NCBI GenBank assembly: GCA_900317365.1
Contig: ONGM01000248.1
Span: 43,340 to 107,339 of the forward strand
Origin: an uncultured Planctomycetota bacterium
Lineage (GTDB): Bacteria; Planctomycetota; Planctomycetia; Pirellulales; Thermoguttaceae
DNA: 64,000 bases
Reading direction: 5' to 3'
Every line of letters begins with the position of its first letter. Position 1 is the first letter of the stretch. Below, piece by piece: positions 28,020 through 37,439 of this stretch. Under the pieces are notes generated by a model. The model saw only the letters and a program-made list of their open reading frames with translations, did not search any database and was not told where the DNA came from. Made by a program: the position numbers and the translations under genes.

Positions 28020-28619
28020 TTACGAAACGGCTGGGAACCGTCTTTTGATCGTCGCGCGCGTTTCTTCCAACCAGGCTTTTCGCATTTGTTCGTCGCTCTG
28101 AATAATCTGTTCAAAGTTGCGACGCTCGAAAGACAGAGAACCGACGACGGAAAAGACGATTGTCTTCCAGAAGTTTTCTAACGGATCGCCGTAGAAATCG
28201 ACTTCGTAATCGCGCGGTGTGTTCGAAGTTGTGAAAACTTGAACGATTTTATCGTTCAGAGCGGACCAAGGACCGTTTTCCGTAAAACCGTACGCGAATC
28301 CGTTTCGAAAAACGCGATCAATCCAGCCTTTGAGAATCGCAGGCGGTCCGCCCCACCAGTTCGGGTGAATGAAGACCAAACCGACGCTATTTTTTACTTC
28401 TTCCATTTCCGCGAGCATAGCGGCGGGAGCTTCGTCATACGAAGAATTTGTTTCGCTCAGCGGCATGACCGGATTGAAGCCTTCGGCGTAAAGATCGCGA
28501 AGCTTGGGGACGTAGCCTAACTCCGTTAATGTTGCGCAAACGACGTTGGCGATCGCGCCGTTAAAACTCTTCGTGGCGTCCGGATGCCCGACGACGACGA
28601 GAACTTGGTTTTTGATCAT
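28020..28619 (-). CDS. NAD(P)H-dependent flavin oxidoreductase (quinone reductase/MdaB-KefF type)
   Basis: 199 residues with a flavodoxin-like fold. It starts with a beta strand and phosphate loop (VLVVVGHPDATKSFNGAI) that binds FMN or FAD, and carries IHPNWWGGPPAILKGWIDRVF, the typical quinone-reductase family block, with GPW and TTSNTP further on. It probably transfers two electrons from NAD(P)H to quinones or similar acceptors in the cytoplasm. It is a single gene on the minus strand. The upstream 28620-28824 stretch shows no other gene. Confidence 0.85.
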   Translation of the reverse strand: MIKNQVLVVVGHPDATKSFNGAIANVVCATLTELGYVPKLRDLYAEGFNPVMPLSETNSSYDEAPAAMLAEMEEVKNSVGLVFIHPNWWGGPPAILKGWIDRVFRNGFAYGFTENGPWSALNDKIVQVFTTSNTPRDYEVDFYGDPLENFWKTIVFSVVGSLSFERRNFEQIIQSDEQMRKAWLEETRATIKRRFPAVS

Positions 28620-28824
28620 ATTGTCTCTTACCCTTGTTATGTGGCGAGGTCGACTAAAAGCGTTGTGTTTTTCAACGTCGAGACGCGAAGCCTCAGAGCG
28701 TTGATTTCGACGTCATTTTATCTGAGCGGTTTCCTTTGCAAAGGAGCGCCTGTCGCAACGTGGAACGCTGTATGCAAGCGGAGCGGGGATGGACAAGGAA
28801 TCGCAAACAACGAAAAAAGTGGAC

Positions 28825-28852
28825 TTGACAGGCGGCAATTCAATTATAAAAT
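28825..28852 (+). promoter_or_regulatory. Promoter of tRNA-Leu
   Basis: TTGACA (28825-28830), 16-base spacer, TAAAAT (28847-28852), about 28 bases before the tRNA 5' end. Confidence 0.78.
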
Positions 28853-28879
28853 GCTGAAAGACGTGCGTGAGTCGTCTTT

Positions 28880-28964
28880 GGCCGAGTGGCGGAATGGCAG
28901 ACGCCGGGGATTTAAAATCCCCTGTCCATAACAGGGCGTGCGGGTTCGAGTCCCGCCTCGGCCA
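28880..28964 (+). tRNA. tRNA-Leu (anticodon TAA)
   Basis: 85 nt. Acceptor GGCCGAG/CTCGGCC, anticodon stem-loop GGGGA-TTTAAAA-TCCCC with anticodon TAA, a long class II variable arm, T-loop TTCGAGT, and discriminator A. CCA is not encoded. Confidence 0.95.
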
Positions 28965-28967
28965 TTT

Positions 28968-28999
28968 GAAAGGTTGCGATTTGGTTCGCAACCTTTCTT
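28968..28999 (+). terminator. Intrinsic terminator after tRNA-Leu
   Basis: A 12-bp stem (28968-28979 with 28986-28997) with a short loop; the tail is CTTA, so the T-tract is weak. Confidence 0.75.
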
Positions 29000-29049
29000 A
29001 CGTTCTTGGAAGAGTGTTGTTTCCTTATATGTTGTCGTTTTTCTTTCGC

Positions 29050-29078
29050 TTGTTTTTTCTCTCTTTCTCCGATAGAAT
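29050..29078 (+). promoter_or_regulatory. Promoter of the mcrBC pair
   Basis: TTGTTT (29050-29055), 17-base spacer, TAGAAT (29073-29078), about 120 bases before mcrB. Confidence 0.55.
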
Positions 29079-29197
29079 AACTGGCACGAGCAATTAGACG
29101 GGGAGGAACAACGTCGACGACGACGACACATAGCGACGTCTTCTTCGATGTTTCAATACGTCTTCGCTATTCCCAAGAGAAAAGAACGGAGCTCGAA

Positions 29198-31315
29198 ATG
29201 AACGCTGATCTTCGGTTTGATTGGTTCGATTTTTACACGGAACTAGCGCAAAAACTTCGATCTTATCGCAATGATCGTCGGGAACTCATTGAGAAGATAA
29301 AGCAGGTTTTTTCGATTGCCGGAGTCAGAATTCCGAAGCTTGATCAGGACAATCAGATTACAGACGTCGATCCGTTCACCTTCTACGGTCTTTTCAACAA
29401 GAGTTCGCTTTCTGAGACCGTTCGTGTGAAGATTGTCGGCGCCGTTAAAGACGTCATGGGGATCAACGCGCCGATTCCTACCACGTTTTCGGGCGTTCCG
29501 TGCGTGAATCCTCTAAACGCGCTTTGGTATCATTATGTTGAACAGCGCGGAGTCGAAGACGTCAATAATCTTTGGAGGTTCTTTGAATCTGCACTTGAAT
29601 ACTCGAAGTCTCCCACGCCGGAGAATCTTGCCGACCTATCGAAGCTTTTCGATTGTGTCGTAAATATGAAGCACAATGGGAACGGCAAGGTGACAATGGG
29701 GTTGTTTTGGATTGCGCCTGACGTTTTTCTGAGTCTTGACGGAACAAATGAGAAGTATATTTTCAGTTCCGGTTTTTTCCCTCAGAAGTTTCTCAAAACG
29801 CTTCCGCATCTTGAGTACAAAGTTCCGTTCTCGACGTATCATGAGTGTGTCGAGAAAGTTCGCAAATATCTATTGAGACGCGAATCAAAGCCGAGAAATT
29901 TTATGGAGTTGAGCGCTGCGGCTTATGACTATGTAAAACAAACAAAACAACCGAATCCGCAGCAGGATCCTGAGTCGATTCGCTATTGGATTTATGCGCC
30001 TGGCGAAAACGCCAATAGCTGGGAGGAATGTTATCAAAATGGGATCATGGCAATCGGCTGGAACGAGATTGGCGATCTTAGCCTATATTCAACGAAAAGT
30101 GAAATACGTCATGCCTTGCAAGAGGCGAACGATTCCACGCATTCGTTTATCATGAGCGCTCACGCTACGTGGCAGTTTGTTAATGTAATGAAACCCGGCG
30201 ATATAGTTTTTGCCAAGAAGGGCGCGCACACTATTGTAGGACGCGGCGTCGTTACGTCTGATTACAGTTTCGACGATTTGCGCGACGATCTTAAGAATGT
30301 GCGCGAGGTAAATTGGACTCATAAAGGCATATGGAAATACCCCGCAGATAACGCGCCGTTGAAGACGCTGACCGACGTCACTCCATACACCGGTATTGTC
30401 GAAAAGTTGAACGAGTTGTTTGACGTCGATATCGATGGCGGAGACCCTACAGTACCTGTATGTCCGGAATATACCGTAGAAGATTTCCTCAAGGAGGTAT
30501 ATATGGACAGGTCGAGTTATGATGCGCTGTCGCGACTCATACGGAACAAGAAAAACGTGATTCTCCAAGGCGCGCCGGGCGTTGGCAAGACCTTTGTCGC
30601 TAAGAGACTCGCGTACTCAATAATAGGCGCTAAAGATCCGAGTCGTGTTATGACGGTTCAGTTTCACCAGAGCTATTCCTATGAAGATTTCATCATGGGA
30701 TTTCGTCCTTGCGAGACCGGTTTTGAACTCCGACGCGGCGCCTTCTATAACTTCTGTAAGAAAGCTGAACCTGATAGCGACAATCCTTACTTTTTCATCA
30801 TTGACGAGATTAATCGCGGTAATTTGAGCAAAATCTTCGGCGAACTCTTCATGCTGATTGAAAAGGACAAGCGACGCGTTGAATTGCAGTTGCTCTATGC
30901 CGACGAGAATTTTTCCGTTCCGGAAAACGTTTATATTATCGGTATGATGAACACCGCAGATCGCAGTCTTGCGATGCTCGACTACGCGCTTCGCAGACGT
31001 TTTGCATTCTTTGAAATGAAGCCTGGCTTTGAAACCGACGGATTTTGCAAATATCAACGCGGTTTGAAAAGCGCCAAGTTTGACCAATTGATTCAATGCG
31101 TCGAAGAACTAAACGTGGCAATCGCCGCAGACGAATCTCTCGGAGATGGGTTCTTTATTGGGCATAGCTTTTTCTGCAACCTCGAGGAGGCGAGCGCTCA
31201 AACTCTCACGGAAATTGTGGAATATGAACTAATTCCACTTTTAAAGGAATATTGGTTCGACGAGCCTCTTAAAGTCAAGAACTGGATCGACAATTTAAGG
31301 AACGCGATCAAGTGA
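29198..31315 (+). CDS. mcrB: McrB-like AAA+ GTPase of a type IV restriction system, with an internal EVE-like domain
   Basis: 705 residues. The C-terminal ~270 residues are a McrB AAA+ motor: Walker A in LQGAPGVGKTF (about residue 458), Walker B in FFIIDEINRGN, and the McrB signature MNTADRSLAMLDYALRRRF (near 583). McrB uses GTP to translocate DNA toward McrC. The N-terminal half is a target-recognition part. About residues 265-400 look like an EVE/PUA-like pocket (YWIYAPGENANSWEEC, MAIGWNEIGD, VKPGD-type IVFAKKGAHTIVGRG), a fold that reads modified bases. Residues 1-250 are unassigned. Overlap with mcrC is GTGA. It lies just beyond tRNA-Leu, a common island site. Confidence 0.88.
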   Translation: MNADLRFDWFDFYTELAQKLRSYRNDRRELIEKIKQVFSIAGVRIPKLDQDNQITDVDPFTFYGLFNKSSLSETVRVKIVGAVKDVMGINAPIPTTFSGVPCVNPLNALWYHYVEQRGVEDVNNLWRFFESALEYSKSPTPENLADLSKLFDCVVNMKHNGNGKVTMGLFWIAPDVFLSLDGTNEKYIFSSGFFPQKFLKTLPHLEYKVPFSTYHECVEKVRKYLLRRESKPRNFMELSAAAYDYVKQTKQPNPQQDPESIRYWIYAPGENANSWEECYQNGIMAIGWNEIGDLSLYSTKSEIRHALQEANDSTHSFIMSAHATWQFVNVMKPGDIVFAKKGAHTIVGRGVVTSDYSFDDLRDDLKNVREVNWTHKGIWKYPADNAPLKTLTDVTPYTGIVEKLNELFDVDIDGGDPTVPVCPEYTVEDFLKEVYMDRSSYDALSRLIRNKKNVILQGAPGVGKTFVAKRLAYSIIGAKDPSRVMTVQFHQSYSYEDFIMGFRPCETGFELRRGAFYNFCKKAEPDSDNPYFFIIDEINRGNLSKIFGELFMLIEKDKRRVELQLLYADENFSVPENVYIIGMMNTADRSLAMLDYALRRRFAFFEMKPGFETDGFCKYQRGLKSAKFDQLIQCVEELNVAIAADESLGDGFFIGHSFFCNLEEASAQTLTEIVEYELIPLLKEYWFDEPLKVKNWIDNLRNAIK

Positions 31316-32349
31316 TTCGCATCCACAACATTTATTATATGCTCGCCTACGCTTTTCAGACGTTAAGGGAACAAGGCTACCGTTCCGTAGCGTCCGAAGA
31401 CTTTAAGAATGTGGCGGAGCTTTTGGCGGCTATTTTAGCGCGCGGCGTCAATCGGCTCGTCAAACGCGGCCTTGGTAAAGAATATGTTTCTCTAACGGAA
31501 CCGACGTCTACGATTCGCGGTAAAATTGACGTTTCAGAGACTGTAAAAACCCTTGCGCTCGAGCGAAAACAGGCGATTTGTTCATATGACGTCTTTTCCG
31601 TCAACTCCTACATGAATAGGATCGTCAAGTCAACTATATTGCGTCTCCTTCGCGCGGATATCGCCAAAATAAGAAAAAAAGAGCTTCGAAAACTTCTGGC
31701 GTTCTTCATCAACGTTGATGAAATCGAATTGCACTCTGTGGATTGGAATGTTCAGTATAATCGGAATAACCAAGACTACCGACTCCTTATTTCGATATGC
31801 TACCTCGTCGCCAAAGGACTTCTCCAAACTCAATCTACCGGTTCTTTGAAGGTTATGGATTTCCTTGACGAACAGAGAATGCATCGCTTATACGAAAAGT
31901 TTATTCTTGAATATTACCGAAAAGAGTTTCCTCAGATCTCCGCCAACGCCTCTCAGATCCAATGGCAATTGGACGACGGTATGAACGCAATGTTGCCGAT
32001 AATGCAGTCCGATATTATGCTCGTCTATCGAGATAAAACGCTGATTATTGACGCGAAATATTACGCGCGTTCAACTCTTGTTCTATTCGACAAACACATT
32101 CTTCACTCAGGAAATTTGTATCAGATATTTGCCTATGTTAAGAATAAAGAGGCTGAGCTTGCAAACGCGCCGCACGAGGTTTCCGGGATGTTGCTATACG
32201 CGCGGACCGACGAAGACACGTACCCGGAGCATGAATATCGCATGAGCGGTAATCGGATCGAAGTTCGAACGCTGAATCTAGACGCCGAGTTTTCTTCGAT
32301 CAAAGCGGAGCTGGACGGAATCGTCGAAAAGTATTTTGACCTTGGTTGA
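31312..32349 (+). CDS. mcrC: McrC-like nuclease subunit of a type IV restriction system
   Basis: 345 residues starting at GTG 31312, four bases overlapping the end of mcrB, so translation is coupled. The N-terminal half is the McrC family helical/beta part (starting IHNIYYMLAYAFQ). The C-terminal half is a PD-(D/E)xK nuclease with Asp in SDIMLVYRDK and the D-A-K core in LIIDAKYYA. Together with McrB it should cut DNA carrying modified cytosines or similar modifications, defending against phage with modified genomes. Bases are more A/T-rich than in neighbouring genes, by eye. Confidence 0.9.
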   Translation: MIRIHNIYYMLAYAFQTLREQGYRSVASEDFKNVAELLAAILARGVNRLVKRGLGKEYVSLTEPTSTIRGKIDVSETVKTLALERKQAICSYDVFSVNSYMNRIVKSTILRLLRADIAKIRKKELRKLLAFFINVDEIELHSVDWNVQYNRNNQDYRLLISICYLVAKGLLQTQSTGSLKVMDFLDEQRMHRLYEKFILEYYRKEFPQISANASQIQWQLDDGMNAMLPIMQSDIMLVYRDKTLIIDAKYYARSTLVLFDKHILHSGNLYQIFAYVKNKEAELANAPHEVSGMLLYARTDEDTYPEHEYRMSGNRIEVRTLNLDAEFSSIKAELDGIVEKYFDLG

Positions 32350-32390
32350 CGCTGAGGATGAAAGACGGCGCTTTGTTTGGTTTATACGTA

Positions 32391-32435
32391 AAAAGCTCTT
32401 ACGGCGACGGAACGTCGTAAGAGCTTTGGTTTGTT
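32391..32435. terminator. Bidirectional terminator between mcrC and nhaD
   Basis: A 12-bp stem (32392-32403 with 32416-32427) with a T-rich run on the plus side and TTTT on the minus side. Confidence 0.8.
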
Positions 32436-32450
32436 TAATCCGAAAGGATT

Positions 32451-34271
32451 TTACAGGAAGACGAGCGTCATGATAATCAGGACAGGCAGGAGTAAGCAAA
32501 CGCTATAACCGATGTATCCAAAGAAGCTCGGCATTTTGACGCCGCTCTGCTCTGCGATCGCCTTAACCATGAAGTTTGGACCGTTGCCGATGTACGTCAT
32601 TGCGCCCATAAAGACGGAACCCAACGAGACGGCGATTAGCAATTTCAATGGAACGCCAACGCCTGCTTGATCTCTTCCTTCTTGAAGAATCGCTTCAATC
32701 TCTTTTTGTTTCTCGATATTTCCTTCCTTAACGGCGTCCTTGAGTTCATTTTCCGAGGCGGCGCGCGCCGTTTCAAAAAAGACGACGTAGGTCGGGGCAT
32801 TGTCAAGTACGGATGACAGAGAACCGGAGATCCAGAAGAATTCTTTCGGTTCGTTCAGTTTGATCTTAGAGCCGTACTGATGAACGGTCTCGGCGATTTG
32901 CGCTCCCTTCGCGTTGAGGATTTGGAGCGGCGCCTGCATACAAATGAAGATGCCGAAGAAGAGCGCTGCGACTTCCAGAATCGGGGCGAAATTGAAATTG
33001 TTCTTCTCGCGAATTTCCTTCGAACCGAGAAGGAAAGAGAGAAGAACCATCAACATCTGGACGAACTCTCGCAGAAACATGGGCGGATACCAGTTCGTTT
33101 TGACGTTGAAGAGCGCCAGGAACTCTTGCGCGGGATCGAGGAGCATGACCGCAAGCACAACGCCGACGAGGCATGGAAGATTCGGCCACAAACCTGAAAT
33201 TCGCAACGGCTGATGAACAGCGTTGTCGAGCGCTTTGTTCAAAGGGGTTTCCTTTGGATAAAAGATGAATTTATCGATAACAAAGAAGATCGCGAGTAAT
33301 ATTCCGGAGACGAAAAGCCATTCACGCCAGAGACTGAGAGTCCAAAGGAAACTTACGCCGCGTAAGTAGCCGAGGAAAAGCGGCGGATCGCCGATTGGCA
33401 GAAGGCAACCGCCGATGTTGCAAACGCAAAAGATAAAAAACACTACCGTGTGAACTTTATACTTTCTCTCCTTATTTGTGTCGAGGAGAAGCCGAATTAA
33501 GAGCATTGCGGCGCCGGTTGTTCCAACCAAACTTGCCAAGGAGGCTCCGATCGCAAGAATAAGAGTGTTTACGCCAGGAGACGCTTTCAGGTCGCCGGAT
33601 ATTCTAATGCCGCCGGTGATCGAAAAGAGAGCGAAAAGAAGAACGATAAAGGAAATGTATTCGCCTACAATCGCGTTAATAAAGGTCGCCGAAGCCATTG
33701 CGAAAGCGCCGTCGTCCGGTGAGACAACTTTGTGCGCCGGCCAGTGAAGGTCGATCGGGAAATCGCAGATAAACGCGTAGTAAGCGAGTACGGCGACGCC
33801 GAGTCCCGCTGCAACGTAAAAACGATGCCTGTTGCTTTCCCACCAGTGTTCTACGTGCGGAATGAGTGGGAATGCCGCGATGCAAAGCAACAAAATCGCA
33901 AAGGGCGTCGCCGTCCACAGTGGAGGAACGGCGGTTTCCGATTCGGTATCCGCCTCTTTTTGAAGCGCTTCTTCTTCGACGCTTTCCTCTTCCGCAACCG
34001 TAATTGCCGTTTCAGCCTCGGCGGTTGCGTCTTCCGTCTCGGCGTCGACGCTGTTTTGCGTTAACGTAGCTTCTTCTTTCGCTGTGGCGTCGGATTCTTC
34101 GGACTTTTGATTAATCGCGACGTCGTGATGAGCGTGTTGCGCCGCCGTCCATTTTTGAGGCAGTCCGAGCGCTAGCAAAACTAAATATACGCACAAGACG
34201 ACGGAGATCAAAATAACGGCGAATCGGGACGTCTTTCCTCCGTCCCCTTGAGTATGTGGAGTTTCAGACAT
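32451..34271 (-). CDS. nhaD: NhaD-type sodium/proton antiporter (ArsB/NhaD superfamily)
   Basis: 606 residues. It has a short cytosolic start, a first membrane helix (about 20-40), then an unusually long acidic linker (about 45-115) rich in Glu and Ala. A dozen or so membrane segments of the ion-transporter superfamily follow, with GEYISFIVLLFALFSITGG, GTTGAAMLL, IGDPPLFLGYL and SSVLDNAPTYV as family landmarks. It exchanges Na+ or Li+ for protons. The frame is open further upstream, but ATG 34271 with AGGAAA at good distance is preferred. The acidic linker is not typical of NhaD and its role is unknown. Confidence 0.82.
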   Translation of the reverse strand: MSETPHTQGDGGKTSRFAVILISVVLCVYLVLLALGLPQKWTAAQHAHHDVAINQKSEESDATAKEEATLTQNSVDAETEDATAEAETAITVAEEESVEEEALQKEADTESETAVPPLWTATPFAILLLCIAAFPLIPHVEHWWESNRHRFYVAAGLGVAVLAYYAFICDFPIDLHWPAHKVVSPDDGAFAMASATFINAIVGEYISFIVLLFALFSITGGIRISGDLKASPGVNTLILAIGASLASLVGTTGAAMLLIRLLLDTNKERKYKVHTVVFFIFCVCNIGGCLLPIGDPPLFLGYLRGVSFLWTLSLWREWLFVSGILLAIFFVIDKFIFYPKETPLNKALDNAVHQPLRISGLWPNLPCLVGVVLAVMLLDPAQEFLALFNVKTNWYPPMFLREFVQMLMVLLSFLLGSKEIREKNNFNFAPILEVAALFFGIFICMQAPLQILNAKGAQIAETVHQYGSKIKLNEPKEFFWISGSLSSVLDNAPTYVVFFETARAASENELKDAVKEGNIEKQKEIEAILQEGRDQAGVGVPLKLLIAVSLGSVFMGAMTYIGNGPNFMVKAIAEQSGVKMPSFFGYIGYSVCLLLPVLIIMTLVFL

Positions 34272-34406
34272 ATTAAAACGTTTCCTAAACGATTTTCTGA
34301 ATTGAATCGAATGATCGGCGATTGGTAACAACAATAACGCGTTTTTACTTTGAGATTAGCGTGCTCAAGGTCAAAACGCGTTATTTTAAAACAGCTTTTC
34401 AAAGCG

Positions 34407-35660
34407 CTACATGGAACGTCGAATTCGTTCAAGGTTCCATTTGAATTTCTCTTCCTGGGTCATTTTTGAAAAATCAGGAGCGAACGAGGCTTTTTGCTTT
34501 TGAGGTTCCGTCTTGTCTTCCGGTTTATCGAAGAAACTTCGTCTTTGCTTCGTTTTCGGCTCGACCTTTGTCTCTGATTTCGTTGCGTTGGACGCGTAGG
34601 CGCCGGTCATTGAGACGGAATCTTTTTTCTCATTGTAGCTGAGTGAAGTCGCCGTCGTTTTGAGATCGTCCTCAAGAGAACGTTTAGGAGTAATCTTGAG
34701 CTTCTGAAGGTCGCCATGATATGCTTTGACGGCTTCAACAGGCCAAATTTTTCCGTCAGCGATAGCGCGGAGATAGGTGATAAAGGTTAACTGATGTTCC
34801 GCGTTATTGATTTTACGACCGTAAAGAGCCACTCGGGCTCCGTATTTTTTGGCGTCGTACAGCATCTGGAAGGCGTCGAGCGTCGTTCCGGCGCTTCCGC
34901 CGAGAATCCCGACGACGAGCGTTGAATCGTATCGAACGAGATCTTCCATCGCCTTCGGACCGAAATACGGGATTTTCAAGAAAATCGGACGACCGGCGCT
35001 TGTAACGCCTGCAAGTGCGCGAACGATGTGGTCGCTTACGAATTTTGGAATGTCGGGAATTGGATTAACAGGCGCGTTGGGCGCAAAGACCTCTAGGAAA
35101 TGCCTGAAACCTTTCTTTTCAGCTTCAATTCGGAACGCTTTGTAGGCTTCGAGCGCCTCGTAATCACGTTCCAAATCGTTATTGAATGTGATCGAATAAA
35201 GTCCTAAATCAGCGCCGCGTTTAGCCGCCAACTCTTCCTTGGAGCACTCCGCTTTACCGCAAAGCGCATGGTCGAGCGTCGCAGTGCGGAACGGTCGCGA
35301 CGGTACGTCGCCGTAAGTGGCGCCGGCGCCGGCGAGCCATACGTCTGTAGCGTCGTTCGCGCGAATAGCAGGCGTAATGTGCGAGTTTGCGAAAAGACCC
35401 TCGCGCAACGTCAAAACTTCGTTTGTGCTTGCGCTCATGAGAACGATATCGACCAACCCTTGCGCGATGACTTCGCGGATTTGAGCTCGGTATTCGTCGA
35501 GCGTTTTGAACTTTGCCTCTGAAGAGTGATTCTCAGGACTCAGACCTGGCGCGGAAAGACCGTACGCCATATCGGCGTCTTTTGCGTCGGCAAGAATAAA
35601 GTCGTCGCAACTTCTATCCTTCAGAATGCGAGCCAGTTTTCGATCTAACGACTTTTCCAT
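34407..35660 (-). CDS. Class I aldolase-like TIM-barrel protein with a disordered C-terminal tail
   Basis: 417 residues. Residues 1-300 look like a DeoC/LacD/FbaB-type barrel: DDFILADAKDADMA near the start, RPIFLKIPYFGPKAME with a Lys that could be the Schiff-base residue, and GILGGSAGTTLDAF as a phosphate-binding-like strand. The family appears conserved in planctomycetes without an assigned reaction. The last ~90 residues are rich in Lys, Glu, Ser and Thr and end in a short basic helix (EEKFKWNLERIRRSM). It is a single-gene unit with a good promoter. The substrate cannot be named. Confidence 0.7.
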   Translation of the reverse strand: MEKSLDRKLARILKDRSCDDFILADAKDADMAYGLSAPGLSPENHSSEAKFKTLDEYRAQIREVIAQGLVDIVLMSASTNEVLTLREGLFANSHITPAIRANDATDVWLAGAGATYGDVPSRPFRTATLDHALCGKAECSKEELAAKRGADLGLYSITFNNDLERDYEALEAYKAFRIEAEKKGFRHFLEVFAPNAPVNPIPDIPKFVSDHIVRALAGVTSAGRPIFLKIPYFGPKAMEDLVRYDSTLVVGILGGSAGTTLDAFQMLYDAKKYGARVALYGRKINNAEHQLTFITYLRAIADGKIWPVEAVKAYHGDLQKLKITPKRSLEDDLKTTATSLSYNEKKDSVSMTGAYASNATKSETKVEPKTKQRRSFFDKPEDKTEPQKQKASFAPDFSKMTQEEKFKWNLERIRRSM

Positions 35661-35757
35661 GATTAGGCGTCTTCTTTATAGCAAAGGAGTAAAGTTTAAC
35701 TTCCGATTGGGAAAGGGAACCGCTACGCGTTGGCTGAGGGCCGAACCCACGACAGTT

Positions 35758-35785
35758 ATTATAAAGCGACCGATTAAACCGTCAA
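35758..35785 (-). promoter_or_regulatory. Promoter of the aldolase-like gene
   Basis: On the minus strand TTGACG (35785-35780), 16-base spacer, TATAAT (35763-35758), leader about 90 nt. Confidence 0.75.
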
Positions 35786-35885
35786 CAATTAAGAACGTCC
35801 TTAATCTTTCAAGTTCATTGCATGAGGTTAATATAGACGCGAGAAAACGGGAAAAAAAGAATTAATTTAATTTGTGGAAAATAGG

Positions 35886-35920
35886 AAATTTCGGCGTTAT
35901 ATCAAAAATAACGCCGAGAT
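35886..35920 (-). terminator. Intrinsic terminator after the HtrA gene
   Basis: A 10-bp stem (35891-35900 with 35908-35917), 7-base loop, AT-rich tail on the minus strand with only short T runs. Confidence 0.65.
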
Positions 35921-35946
35921 TAGAGCGTCATGAGAAACTACGCGGA

Positions 35947-37407
35947 CTATTTCTTAACAGGAAGCGTTGCCGTTTTGACAGCGCCCTTTGTAAAGAACTC
36001 TACGACGACGCCGGTTTCGGGGTCGGCTTCCGACTTGGCTTTTTCATATTCTTCGATCGTTTTGACTTCAACCCCGTTTATTTTGGTGATAAGGGCTCCG
36101 CTTCGGACTCCGTTTCTTGAAGCGACGCCTCCCGGCGTTGCATTTAAAACGAGCAAACCTTCTTTGCCGTCGGCTCCGATGCGCGCCGCAGATTCAGGAG
36201 TCGACGGAATAAGCATGAGTCCCCACGACGCGTCTCGATGATGAGCGCCGTTGTTGACTATCTTTTCCGTTTGCGGCACGTTTACGAAATCTTGCGGCTT
36301 GATGAAGAATTGGATCGGAACCTGAGTAGGTTTGTCTGTGTTATTGCGGAGAACCGTTAGTGAGTATTTACGGGTAGTGTCGGCGCGTTCTACGATTGAC
36401 TCAAATAGTTCCGGAGATTCGATAGGACGTCCGTCGATTTCGGTAATAACGTCGTTCGTGTGGAGACCGGCGTTCGCGGCGGGCGTGTCCTTGAAAACAG
36501 AGTGCAATTTGACGCCCATCATCGACGGAAGGGAAAGCTTTTGCGACTCTTCGTACGTTAAAGCCGTCATGCTTGCTCCTAAAAAGGCGCGCTCAACTCT
36601 GCCGTTTTCGTATAATTGTCGCCAAGCCCACTGAGCCGTGTTCGACGGAATAGCGAAACCGACGCCCTGGTAGCCTCCCGTCAGAGACGCGATTGCCGTA
36701 TTAACTCCAATGACTTCTCCGCGTAGATTGACAAGTGGACCTCCGCTATTGCCAGGATTGACGGCCGCGTCCGTTTGGATGAATATTTTTGAGTCCTTTT
36801 CGACGAATCTTTCCTTAGCGCTAACGACGCCTGCGCTCACAGACGCTCCGAGCATGAACGGATTGCCGATAGCGAGCGCCCAATCGCCTATTTTGACCTC
36901 GTTGCTGTCGGCGAAAGTCAGATATGGAAGCGGCTCAGGAGTCTCGATTGTGATTACAGCCACGTCCGCTTTGGCGTCTCGAACGATTTTTTTCGCGTCG
37001 AACCTGCGCCTGTCGTTCAACTCGACCGTAATGATCTTACCCTCGTCGAACCCTTGTACGACGTGACTATTGCTCACAATAACGCCTGACGGATCGACGA
37101 TAAAACCGGATCCTCCGCCTTCGATAAGCTCGACGTCCGGCAAATTAGGCATGAGTTCGGAAAAGGGAAGTTTTGTCCCTGTCTTTGCGGGCGCGGCGCC
37201 TTTTTTGACGAGTATTTTGACGGTCGCCGGCAACGCTTTTTGCGCGGCTGTTCGAAACGCGACGGAGATAGTGCGCGCCTGTTCGAACGCGGCGACGTTT
37301 AACTCGTTTTCGTTCTGACTCTGCGCAAGGGAAAACGACGTCGAGAATGAAAAGACGATTGCAACGACGATCGCCGGGTACAAAAAAAAGGTCTTTGAGT
37401 AAAACAT
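35947..37407 (-). CDS. degP: HtrA/DegP-type periplasmic serine protease with two PDZ-like domains
   Basis: 486 residues. An N-terminal hydrophobic signal (about 1-28) is followed by a trypsin-like domain with the triad His115 (SNSHVV), Asp148 (KADVAVI) and Ser221 (NPGNSGGPL). Two PDZ-like domains follow (about 275-375 and 400-486). It should act as a protease-chaperone for misfolded envelope proteins. ATG 37407 is taken as the start; the frame is open to a TTG at 37437, but the extra residues do not suit a signal peptide. The gene is closely downstream of the pfkB-like kinase (gap 32 bases), so the two may be co-transcribed. Confidence 0.88.
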   Translation of the reverse strand: MFYSKTFFLYPAIVVAIVFSFSTSFSLAQSQNENELNVAAFEQARTISVAFRTAAQKALPATVKILVKKGAAPAKTGTKLPFSELMPNLPDVELIEGGGSGFIVDPSGVIVSNSHVVQGFDEGKIITVELNDRRRFDAKKIVRDAKADVAVITIETPEPLPYLTFADSNEVKIGDWALAIGNPFMLGASVSAGVVSAKERFVEKDSKIFIQTDAAVNPGNSGGPLVNLRGEVIGVNTAIASLTGGYQGVGFAIPSNTAQWAWRQLYENGRVERAFLGASMTALTYEESQKLSLPSMMGVKLHSVFKDTPAANAGLHTNDVITEIDGRPIESPELFESIVERADTTRKYSLTVLRNNTDKPTQVPIQFFIKPQDFVNVPQTEKIVNNGAHHRDASWGLMLIPSTPESAARIGADGKEGLLVLNATPGGVASRNGVRSGALITKINGVEVKTIEEYEKAKSEADPETGVVVEFFTKGAVKTATLPVKK

Positions 37408-37439
37408 AGGATTACTACGCAATCTGAGTAGCGTCAATA

